Assembly (NCBI RefSeq): GCF_000243115.2
Contig: NZ_CP007035.1
Location: 2,108,001-2,172,000 of the forward strand
Direction of reading: 5' to 3'
Source: Niabella soli DSM 19437
GTDB lineage: Bacteria; Bacteroidota; Bacteroidia; Chitinophagales; Chitinophagaceae
DNA: 64,000 nucleotides
Part shown: piece by piece, positions 26,342 to 33,167 of the stretch
Layout: every line of letters starts with the position of its first letter
Position numbering within the stretch: the first letter of the stretch is position 1
Program-made: the position numbers and the translations under genes
The notes under the pieces: model-generated
The model's database searches: none
The model's input: the letters and a program-made list of their open reading frames with translations, nothing else
Told to the model about the DNA's origin: nothing

Positions 26342-27427
26342 TCAGATCGCCTCCCGCCCGTATTTCCGGTACCACCCGATCAGCCAGATCACTACCTCAT
26401 CATAAGAACGGTTCCCCGAGGGTTGGTTATTAGCCCGCAGATAATTTCCATACAACCAGTGAATAACCGGTTCAATCCGGTTCTGGTATTTTTTATAAAA
26501 GCCGATATACGTCTTTATGTCTTTTTTTACCTGCGGATGAAGGGTGCTGTCGTATTGTTTCACTTTTACAGAGTCCAGGCGATATAACTCACTTGCCGCA
26601 TACAGGTACATCACAAAATCCGTTGAATACTGAAAATGAATAGAAGGATGTTTCCGGCTGGTCAGGAAGCTCATAAAGTTCGCTTCGCTTTCTTTTGCGT
26701 AGCCCACCTGGTGCCCTATTTCATGCGTTACAACCGACGGTAATAAAAAAACCGGAATGGTGGTATTCACCTGTGCTTCTCCCGAAAACGGGTTATAGTA
26801 GCCCTGGATCCCAATATAATTCATGGCTTCACTAAATAAAGAAGGCTTCACTGAAACCGGGGTATTATTTAAAAAAGGATACTCCTTCTTTGCGACCCGG
26901 TACGCCACATTACTTTGCTTAAAAAGAAAACGCGTATTAAGTAAGGAATCTCTGTCCCTGACGGTCATTGCGGCGGCATCCCTGTTGATGCGTGCGTGTA
27001 ATGTCTGTACCAGGGTATCCAGGTCTTTTACCGTAATATGCGCAACATTTAACCCAAACTGCTTTTCAATGCCCGGACGACTATAATTCAATCCCCAAAG
27101 GGCGTAGAAAATAATATACAAGCCGAGCATTGCAAGAAGCGTGTTGTTCAAATGTTTGCCCCATCGAATGCTGCGAAGCTTTCCTTTAAGCAATCTTTTT
27201 ATAACGCGCGCCAACAAAACAATCACCAGGATTATTAGGCCGGTATACAAAACATCTCCAATGCTAAAGGGCAGCCAGCCAAACAAAAAACGCAGGCTTT
27301 TTGATACGCCGCTATAAAAGCCCTGCGTATAAAATTTTTCTATCTGGGCGGGAAAAAGGGATAGCACCTTAATAATAAGGGCGAGTACAACGAGTATGAT
27401 CCATTTTTTTCCCCGGCTGCGGTTCAT
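26342..27427 (-). CDS. DUF3810 membrane metallopeptidase-like protein
   Basis: A 361-residue integral membrane protein. Three N-terminal transmembrane segments (about 8-25, 58-76, 97-113) precede a soluble domain holding VVTHEIGHQVGYAKESEAN (232-250), a classic HExxH zinc motif with a third candidate ligand Glu248. DUF3810 is a Bacteroidota family of unknown substrate. The ATG at 27427 starts directly at a charged stretch followed by the first membrane helix. A well-formed promoter ends so close to this ATG that the mRNA could be nearly leaderless. Confidence 0.85.
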   Translation of the reverse strand: MNRSRGKKWIILVVLALIIKVLSLFPAQIEKFYTQGFYSGVSKSLRFLFGWLPFSIGDVLYTGLIILVIVLLARVIKRLLKGKLRSIRWGKHLNNTLLAMLGLYIIFYALWGLNYSRPGIEKQFGLNVAHITVKDLDTLVQTLHARINRDAAAMTVRDRDSLLNTRFLFKQSNVAYRVAKKEYPFLNNTPVSVKPSLFSEAMNYIGIQGYYNPFSGEAQVNTTIPVFLLPSVVTHEIGHQVGYAKESEANFMSFLTSRKHPSIHFQYSTDFVMYLYAASELYRLDSVKVKQYDSTLHPQVKKDIKTYIGFYKKYQNRIEPVIHWLYGNYLRANNQPSGNRSYDEVVIWLIGWYRKYGREAI

Positions 27428-27432
27428 CAAAA

Positions 27433-27464
27433 CAAATGTATTATGATTCTGGTAGTTTTGCAAT
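27433..27464 (-). promoter_or_regulatory. Promoter of the DUF3810 gene
   Basis: On the minus strand ATTG (27464-27461), a 20-bp spacer and TACATTTG (27440-27433) fit the Bacteroidota sigma-ABfr pattern TTTG-N19-21-TAnnTTTG with one mismatch in the -33 box. The predicted start of transcription falls at about 27426-27428, on or next to the ATG at 27427. Confidence 0.5.
27453..27460 (+). promoter_or_regulatory. Possible -7 box for the divergent GNAT gene
   Basis: TAGTTTTG matches TAnnTTTG exactly and lies 28 bp before the ATG at 27489. It overlaps the spacer of the opposing DUF3810 promoter, so the two promoters would compete. No -33 box is evident. Confidence 0.35.
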
Positions 27465-27488
27465 ATTAAGCATATCATAAATTTATGT

Positions 27489-28040
27489 ATGAAAATTGAA
27501 CCGGTTATTGTTACGCTAAAAAATAATATTACCGTTACCATAAGAGCCGCAGTGAAGGCAGATGCAGAAGCAGTGCTGGAAGCGGGTTGGCGGTACCTGG
27601 AGGAAAGCCCTTACCTGATCACCACTGTTAATGAATTTAACTTTACCAAACAACAGGAACAGGCCTGGATCCGCAGCCTGAATGAAAAAGAGAACAGCCT
27701 TTTGATCGTAGCCGTTTATAACACAAAAATCATCGGCAGTCTGAACCTCAGCGGGGAAGCCCGGAGCAAGGTTTACCATAATGCCACCCTGGGCATTGCC
27801 CTGCGGAAGGACTGGCAAAATATTGGCCTGGGAACCGCTTTGCTGCAAACGGCTCTTAACTGGGCACAACAAAAAGCCATTCTTAAGAACATCTGGCTCA
27901 ACGTGCATGCCACCAATGAACGCGCCATAGCCTTATATAAAAAAATGGGATTTAAGGAAGCCGGCTTTCAGCAAAATTATATCAAAGAGGCGGATGGCAG
28001 TTTTACTGATAATAAATTAATGGGCTTGGCATTGCAATGA
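27489..28040 (+). CDS. GNAT N-acetyltransferase (RimJ/RimL-like)
   Basis: A 183-residue GNAT. It has TIRAAVKADAEAVLE at the start of the domain, the acetyl-CoA loop QNIGLGTALLQTALNWAQ (about 110-127), and NVHATNERAIALYKKMGF, typical of RimJ/RimL-class or small-molecule GNATs. It is the first gene of a three-gene run: its TGA overlaps the ATG of the HD gene (ATGA), which points to translational coupling. Confidence 0.87.
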   Translation: MKIEPVIVTLKNNITVTIRAAVKADAEAVLEAGWRYLEESPYLITTVNEFNFTKQQEQAWIRSLNEKENSLLIVAVYNTKIIGSLNLSGEARSKVYHNATLGIALRKDWQNIGLGTALLQTALNWAQQKAILKNIWLNVHATNERAIALYKKMGFKEAGFQQNYIKEADGSFTDNKLMGLALQ

Positions 28041-28729
28041 AACAGATATATTCGCTTGTTAATAGAAACGAGATGAACAATAAAGAACAGGTCATAAATA
28101 ATACGGTGCTGTTTGTGCAACAGGAATTAAGCAATGCCGAAGGCGGCCACGACTGGTTTCATATTGAGCGCGTATGGAAAACCGCGAAACAGATTGCGGT
28201 ATCGGAAAAAGCAGACCCCTTCATTGTTGAGCTGGGCGCCCTGCTGCATGATATTGCAGATGCTAAATTTCATAACGGCAATGAAAGCATCGGACCTGAA
28301 AAAGCAAGAGCTTTTCTTGAAACGCAAGAGGTGGATGCCGCCACCATTACGGCGGTGGAAAACATCATTAAATATATTTCCTTTAAAACAAGTTATGCGG
28401 CGAACAGCTATCAATCCCCCGAGCTCAACATCGTACAGGACGCAGACCGGCTGGACGCTATAGGAGCTATTGGCATTGCCCGGGCTTTTAACTATGGAGG
28501 CTTTAAGAACCGCAAACTTTACGACCCGGCAATTCCTCCCGCGGTGTACCAGACTCCGGAAGCATATAAAAAGAACGAAGCGCCGACCCTCAATCATTTC
28601 TATGAAAAATTATTTCACCTGAAAGCTAAAATGAACACAACGGCTGGAAGAAAAATGGCGGAAGCGCGCCATCAGTTTATGGAGGCCTTTATTGCCCGGT
28701 TTTATAAAGAGTGGAACGGGGAAGCATAA
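28037..28729 (+). CDS. HD-domain phosphohydrolase
   Basis: A 230-residue metal-dependent HD hydrolase of the YedJ type. HDWFHIERVW (38-47), LLHDIADAKF (69-78) and VQDADRLDAIGAIG (about 146-159) supply the His/Asp metal ligands. The substrate is probably a nucleotide or phosphate ester and cannot be defined. The ATG at 28037 overlaps the preceding stop; an internal ATG at 28073 (giving MNNKEQ) would also give a normal N-terminus. It is followed 11 bp later by the aminotransferase gene. Confidence 0.88.
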   Translation: MKQIYSLVNRNEMNNKEQVINNTVLFVQQELSNAEGGHDWFHIERVWKTAKQIAVSEKADPFIVELGALLHDIADAKFHNGNESIGPEKARAFLETQEVDAATITAVENIIKYISFKTSYAANSYQSPELNIVQDADRLDAIGAIGIARAFNYGGFKNRKLYDPAIPPAVYQTPEAYKKNEAPTLNHFYEKLFHLKAKMNTTAGRKMAEARHQFMEAFIARFYKEWNGEA

Positions 28730-28740
28730 AAACAGATCCG

Positions 28741-29889
28741 ATGGCATTACGCACCAAACATACAGCAGCTCCACTAAATATATTTACCATCATGTCGGCC
28801 CTGGCCAAAAAAGAACAGGCCTATAACTTATCACAGGGGTTACCCGACTACCCGGTGGCCCCGGAACTCGGCGAATTTTTAAAAGAAGCCGTTACCAACG
28901 GCTACAACCAATATGCTCCTATGCCGGGCCTGGTGGAATTACGGGAGCAGATCGCCGTTTATTTCAACCGTATTTATCATTCGGACTATTGCCATGCAAA
29001 TAATATTACCATCACGCCAGGGGCTACCTATGGCCTTTTTACGGCGTTTGCAACGATCCTGGAGCAAGGCGACGAGGTCATTTACCTGGAACCCGCTTTT
29101 GATTGTTACCTCCCTGCCATAGAGATCAACGGCGGTATTCCCGTTTGCGTGCGGCTGGATGCGGCCCGTAATTTTGAGATCGACTGGCAAAAAATAAAAG
29201 ACGCTGTCACTTCCAAAACGAAGGTCATCCTGATTAACACGCCTCACAATCCCACGGGAACTGTTTGGTCAAAAAACGACTGGGACACACTGGCGGATCT
29301 GATCAGCGATAAAAATATTTATGTCGTTTCCGACGAAGTGTATAACACCATCCTGTTCGATGGCCAGCAACATATTCCGGGTTATTTACAGGAGCGGTTA
29401 CGCAACAGGGTCATCTCCGTTTATTCTTTTGGGAAAATGTATCATATCACCGGTTGGAAAGTTGGCTTCTGTATTGCAGCCGAGCACATCACCAATGCCT
29501 TCCGTTCTATTCACCAATACCTGACTTTTAGCGTGAATACACCGGCGCAATACGCATTGGCACGCTACCTGGAGCTGCACCGGCCAGATGATGAAGCATC
29601 CGTCTTTCTTCAGAAAAAGCGCGACTTGCTGATCAGGGGGCTGTCCGGTTCAAAATTCAAACTCAATGGTACCACAAAGGGTAGTTATTTTCAACTTTTT
29701 GATTACAGTGCGCTCAGCGACCTGCCCGACATCGCTTTCGCGCAATGGCTGGCCACCAGGCACAAGGTAGCCACGATCCCGTTAAGCGCCTTTTACAAGA
29801 CGCCGCCAGGCATCTCACAGGTACGATTCAGTTTTGCAAAAGAGGATGCAGTCATAAAAGCCGCTACGGATATTCTTGCCGGATTATAA
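28741..29889 (+). CDS. PLP-dependent (methionine-type) aminotransferase
   Basis: A 382-residue class-I aminotransferase. Landmarks: NLSQGLPDYP (29-38), NQYAPMPGL (56-64), the NPTG motif at 170-173, VSDEVYN (196-202), and the PLP lysine in SFGKMYHITGWKVGF (Lys232). The sequence pattern matches YbdL-type methionine/kynurenine aminotransferases, which act in methionine salvage by transaminating ketomethiobutyrate. I choose the ATG at 28741 over a GTG at 28711 inside the HD gene. It is the last gene of the GNAT-HD-aminotransferase run. Confidence 0.92.
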   Translation: MALRTKHTAAPLNIFTIMSALAKKEQAYNLSQGLPDYPVAPELGEFLKEAVTNGYNQYAPMPGLVELREQIAVYFNRIYHSDYCHANNITITPGATYGLFTAFATILEQGDEVIYLEPAFDCYLPAIEINGGIPVCVRLDAARNFEIDWQKIKDAVTSKTKVILINTPHNPTGTVWSKNDWDTLADLISDKNIYVVSDEVYNTILFDGQQHIPGYLQERLRNRVISVYSFGKMYHITGWKVGFCIAAEHITNAFRSIHQYLTFSVNTPAQYALARYLELHRPDDEASVFLQKKRDLLIRGLSGSKFKLNGTTKGSYFQLFDYSALSDLPDIAFAQWLATRHKVATIPLSAFYKTPPGISQVRFSFAKEDAVIKAATDILAGL

Positions 29890-30340
29890 AAATAGTTTTC
29901 CTGGTGACACTTTTTTTGCAGCCCAACAGCAGCACTACTATCTCTCGATAGTTATCGCATCTGCGTCAAGCTAAGCGCGACATTCAATCTGCTGGAATGG
30001 CAACTACACCAGCATTTGAGCCATTTTCGCTCCGTTAAGAGCGTTGTGTTTATAGCAATCGTAATGGTATTTGCTCGGGCTGTTTACGTAGATGATCATG
30101 AATACTATAAACACGCGGTGCTTACAGCGCCTGAGTCGCCTTCCTTATCTTGACGCGAATACAATAGCTATCGGAACACACTTGAGCAGTGGTGCTGCCG
30201 GCGTTAATTTAATCGCGCAATGGCAAACGTGAGAGATAAGGAACTCACATTTATCGTTTCACGTCTCACAATAATTTACAATCAATGCACTGTCTGCAAA
30301 TCAAAATAAATGTATCTGCTTTTGCAGCAGCACAATCGGA
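29890..30340. other. Intergenic region with paired REP-like element
   Basis: A 451-bp gap between convergent genes. It holds the REP-like pair at 29940-30190 and, at 30222-30270, the word-like ACGTGAGAGAT...CACGTCTCAC repeats. No gene is seen. Confidence 0.6.
29940..30190. repeat. Paired inverted REP-like element, copy 1
   Basis: The left half CGCTCCGTTAAGAGCG + TTGTGTTTATAG (around 30031-30056) faces the right half CTATAAACACGCGGTGCTTACAG (around 30113-30135). Each half is a hairpin joined to TATAAACAC, pointing outward. Outside lie CGATAGTTATCGCATCTGCG (about 29946) and TATCTTGACGCG...ATAGCTATCGG (about 30147-30175). The same arrangement, reversed, is found at 48059-48242. Confidence 0.6.
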
Positions 30341-31042
30341 TCAGCTCGTATGCACGCCAAACAAATAACCTACCAATGCCGATGCCCCCATGGCCACCGT
30401 GCCCCAAAAACACACCCGCAGCATTCCCTTTATAACACTGGAACCGCCGGCGCGGGCAGCGATGACTCCGGCAACGGCCAGAAATAATATAGAACATACG
30501 TACTCAAATAAAATCATGTTCTTAACGGGTGCAAACAGTGCCACCAGCAGCGGCAACAATCCTCCCGAAATAAACGAAGCACCTGAAGCCAGCGCCGCCT
30601 GGAAAGGTTTGGCCTGTGTTATTTCATTAATACCCAGTTCATCTTTTGCATGGGCTTCCAGGGCATTATGTTCTGTAAGGGCTTTGGCCACCTCCAGCGC
30701 CAGCCCGGGCTGCAATCCGCGCCCCTCGTATATCTTAGCCAGTTCCCCCAGTTCCGCTTCGGGCATCGTTTCCAGCTCCCGCCGTTCCCGCACCAGGTCT
30801 GCTGTTTCAATATCCGATTGAGAACTTACCGAAACATATTCTCCCGCAGCCATTGAAAAAGCGCCGGCTACAATGCCCGCAAGCGCCGCCAATACGATCG
30901 CGTTCCTTAAATCGGTGGCCGCTGCAATACCAATCACCAGGCTTGAGGTAGACAAAATGCCGTCATTGGCGCCCAGCACAGCCGCACGCAGCCAGCCGCT
31001 CCGGTTTACATAATGCTCTTCAAATTGCAGGTGTCTATGCAT
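30341..31042 (-). CDS. VIT1/CCC1-family membrane transporter
   Basis: A 233-residue protein with about five transmembrane helices. The first has the family signature LGANDGILSTSSLVIGIAAA (from about residue 23) and the second IVAGAFSMAAGEYVSVSSQ. A charged cytoplasmic loop (about 80-130) rich in Glu follows, then three C-terminal helices. Family members move Fe2+ or Mn2+ out of the cytosol; the acidic loop is the usual metal-binding domain. Metal specificity cannot be read from the sequence. It is monocistronic. Confidence 0.9.
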   Translation of the reverse strand: MHRHLQFEEHYVNRSGWLRAAVLGANDGILSTSSLVIGIAAATDLRNAIVLAALAGIVAGAFSMAAGEYVSVSSQSDIETADLVRERRELETMPEAELGELAKIYEGRGLQPGLALEVAKALTEHNALEAHAKDELGINEITQAKPFQAALASGASFISGGLLPLLVALFAPVKNMILFEYVCSILFLAVAGVIAARAGGSSVIKGMLRVCFWGTVAMGASALVGYLFGVHTS

Positions 31043-31416
31043 TGTCGTTTTATTTTAAAATGATATAACATTCACAGATTTTTCAGATTCATATAGAAAC
31101 TTTGAACTGCGGCGCGGCGGAGCGTTTGACAAATTTATCTTTTAAGCTCCGGCAGGAGCAACGTGTTTATAGAAAATATACGAGGCGGGAATTGGGCTCT
31201 CCCGCCCGGCGGGATGCCCCATGTTTACGCGGCGTCCTACGGAGCCGATGCGCTTCATCACGATGATGCTACAAACACGAGGCTCCTCCGGAGCCATAGC
31301 CACTTCGCCTGAATTCAATGTTTCCTTATTAAAGGTAATTTTGTCAACCACCCCGCGCGGCCGGTACCTGTAAAATTAATAGTATCTTAGTCAACATCCT
31401 GAATAAAATTCAACGC
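31043..31416. other. Intergenic repeat-bearing divergent spacer
   Basis: 374 bp. 31072-31095 has a short CACAGATTTTTCAGATTC repeat. 31160-31300 is a REP-like island with TCCCGCCCGGCGGGA and GGCTCCTCCGGAGCC hairpins. The last 60 bp is AT-rich; TATCTTAG near 31382 is a one-mismatch -7 box for the PaiB-like gene. Confidence 0.5.
31160..31300. repeat. REP-like hairpin island
   Basis: CGTGTTTATAG, TCCCGCCCGGCGGGA, GTTTACGCGG and AAACACGAGGCTCCTCCGGAGCC occur in order. AACACGAGGCTCC...GGAGCC is the same hairpin as at 5383-5402, and the CTCTCCCGCC...GGCGGGA hairpin recurs inside the element at 48166-48186. Confidence 0.55.
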
Positions 31417-32031
31417 ATGTACATACCTGCTTTTAATAAAATGACAGACCCTGATGCAATTATCAGTTTTATAAAACGGTTTTCATTTGGCACCATTATA
31501 ACCACTGAGGCAACCGGAAGGCCCGTGGCAACACATCTTCCTTTTTTAATTGAAAAAACAGCAACGGGCCTGTTCCTGTTATCCCATTTTGCAAAGGCTA
31601 ACCCGCAATGGCAACAGATCGCAGCTAATAAAAACATCCTGGTTATTTTCAGTGAACCTCATGCGTATATTTCCCCTACGCATTATGAGCAGGCCCTCAG
31701 CGTGCCTACCTGGAATTATATTACCGTTCATCTTTACGGACAGGGAGAAGTGATCACCGATCCACAGCAAGTAACGGAGCTCCTGGATCGTACCGTTGAA
31801 AATTACGAGCCGGCGTATAAACCTACTCATGATGCATTGCCCAAAGATTTTATCCAGAAGATGAGCAAGGGAATTGTTGCCTTCAAAATTCAGGTAACCG
31901 ATATACAGGCCAAGGAAAAATTAAGTCAGAATAAAACAAAAAGAGAGCAGGAAAAAATCATTCGAACCCTTTCTGCCAGCCCGTTGACTACGGAACAGGA
32001 TATTGCAAAATATATGCGGGAAAGACTTTGA
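31417..32031 (+). CDS. FMN-binding split-barrel protein (PaiB-like)
   Basis: A 204-residue protein matching the FMN-binding negative transcriptional regulator family. Landmarks: MYIPAFN at the start, ATHLPFLIE (about 38-46), LLSHFAKANPQW (about 53-64), ISPTHYE (about 86-92), VPTWNYITVHLYG (about 97-109) and KGIVAFKIQVTDIQAKEKLS with a Gln-rich helical end. In Bacillus PaiB works with the acetyltransferase PaiA on sporulation/protease control; no PaiA is adjacent here. The role is probably a flavin-dependent oxidoreductase or regulator. Confidence 0.9.
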   Translation: MYIPAFNKMTDPDAIISFIKRFSFGTIITTEATGRPVATHLPFLIEKTATGLFLLSHFAKANPQWQQIAANKNILVIFSEPHAYISPTHYEQALSVPTWNYITVHLYGQGEVITDPQQVTELLDRTVENYEPAYKPTHDALPKDFIQKMSKGIVAFKIQVTDIQAKEKLSQNKTKREQEKIIRTLSASPLTTEQDIAKYMRERL

Positions 32032-32083
32032 CTGCCATTTTTCAAAATTTCGCTCTAGCAACAATTTTATAACTCATTAACAA

Positions 32084-32126
32084 TAACATGTTTATAAAAT
32101 AATTATCTTATTTCATAAACATGTTA
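32084..32126. promoter_or_regulatory. Palindromic operator upstream of the Panacea pair
   Basis: TAACATGTTTAT (32084-32095) and ATAAACATGTTA (32115-32126) are perfect 12-bp inverted arms with a 19-bp spacer. They lie directly upstream of the TAGTTTTG box at 32138-32145. The position suits autoregulation by the antitoxin or the toxin-antitoxin complex. Confidence 0.6.
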
Positions 32127-32137
32127 GCTAAAAATAT

Positions 32138-32145
32138 TAGTTTTG
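32138..32145 (+). promoter_or_regulatory. -7 promoter box of the Panacea pair
   Basis: TAGTTTTG matches TAnnTTTG exactly, 10 bp before the ATG at 32156, so the leader would be very short. The -33 region has only TTTC (32111-32114), slightly too far away; the right operator arm covers the spacer. Confidence 0.45.
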
Positions 32146-32155
32146 TAAATCAACT

Positions 32156-32698
32156 ATGATAGACTTTCCCTTTAACAGAGAAAAGGCAATTAACGCCATG
32201 TTGCATATCTGCAATTCGTTAGGTGGAACCTGGGATAAATATTCTTTATTAAAAATCTTATATTTTGCTGAACAAAAGCATTTGGCAAAATATGGCCGAC
32301 CGATTACCGGCGACAACATTGTTGCAATGGAATACGGGCCTGTTCCTTCAATATCCTACGATGAGGTCAAATATTCAAAAGTCAATCCTCATTTTTTTTC
32401 AATTACTGATAATATTGTGACGGCAAAATCAATCGCAGATCTGGATTTATTATCCGCATCAGACTTAGAATGCCTGAATGAATCTATTGAAGAAAATAAA
32501 CATCTTTCATTCGGCGATTTAAAAGCAAAATCGCATGACAAGGCTTATAACTGGACCATTCAAAATCTTGGAGAAAATCAAACTATTCCCTACATAGAAA
32601 TTGCTAAAGCAATTGGCGCAACTAATGAAATGATCGAATTTATCAGGCTAACCTCAGAAAATTTTAATTTCACCTTTAATGAAAAACACGATTGGTGA
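32156..32698 (+). CDS. Panacea (PanA/DUF4065-like) antitoxin candidate
   Basis: A 180-residue protein. Its first half has the Panacea/SocA-like pattern: KAINAMLHICNSLGG, then SLLKILYFAEQKHLAKYGRP and VAMEYGPVPSISYDEVK. The second half is helical (ESIEENKHLSFGDLKAKSHD, YIEIAKAIGATNEMIEFIRL). Panacea proteins are hyperpromiscuous antitoxins that neutralise toxins of several unrelated folds encoded next to them. It overlaps the following gene by 20 bp and has its own palindromic operator, the expected layout of a toxin-antitoxin operon. By hand count the G+C is about 37%, lower than the neighbours, which suggests transfer. Function is inferred from domain and layout. Confidence 0.82.
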   Translation: MIDFPFNREKAINAMLHICNSLGGTWDKYSLLKILYFAEQKHLAKYGRPITGDNIVAMEYGPVPSISYDEVKYSKVNPHFFSITDNIVTAKSIADLDLLSASDLECLNESIEENKHLSFGDLKAKSHDKAYNWTIQNLGENQTIPYIEIAKAIGATNEMIEFIRLTSENFNFTFNEKHDW

Positions 32699-33152
32699 TG
32701 CGCTTCCCTATCCTCAAAGAAAAATTCTGGCAGATTTAAATTTTAAGGTCGGATCCATATTTAAGTTTTATGATGCCGTAGCAAAAAAAGAAAAAAGACT
32801 TATTCTTATTGGAATAAGATATGATAAAATTATTGTAGCTTTTTTGCGGATCAATACGAAGATAAATACAACTATTTTTCCTAGCGAGGAATTACGAAAC
32901 GAACACCTGGAGCTGGAATTCGACCGAGAATTGAGGCCATTTTTGACGCATACCTCTTACGTAAATTGCTCAATTTTTCTTGAACAGCACGCTAAAGCAA
33001 TTTATAACTTGCTAATAGATAAACCCAGTATACATATTGGTACTCTTTGCGAGGCCGACCTCTTAAAAATAAAACATAAAATTTCAACTTCAAAATTGCT
33101 ATCACCAAGCCAAAAGAAAAATTTCGGTCTATTCTATACCCCCTTGAAATAA
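32679..33152 (+). CDS. Toxin candidate paired with the Panacea protein
   Basis: 157 residues, beginning 20 bp inside the antitoxin frame, so translation is coupled. The N-terminal half is beta-rich (KVGSIFKFYDAVAKKEKRLI, LIGIRYDKIIVAFLRIN), which resembles the opening of PemK/MazF-like SH3-barrel proteins. The middle has TSYVNCSIFLEQHAKAIYN and the end a helix with DLLKIKHKISTSKLLSPSQ. The overall pattern is suggestive but lacks a signature I can name. It has no signal peptide or membrane segment, so a cytosolic RNA or nucleotide target is likely. It is AT-rich like its partner. Toxicity is inferred from context. Confidence 0.65.
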   Translation: MKNTIGDALPYPQRKILADLNFKVGSIFKFYDAVAKKEKRLILIGIRYDKIIVAFLRINTKINTTIFPSEELRNEHLELEFDRELRPFLTHTSYVNCSIFLEQHAKAIYNLLIDKPSIHIGTLCEADLLKIKHKISTSKLLSPSQKKNFGLFYTPLK

Positions 33153-33167
33153 GGCTATCATTAATTG

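Noticed and set aside
27428-27541. N-terminal extension of the DUF3810 protein
   Set aside because: It would cover the divergent promoters and part of the GNAT coding sequence, and the family starts with a charged segment before its first membrane helix.
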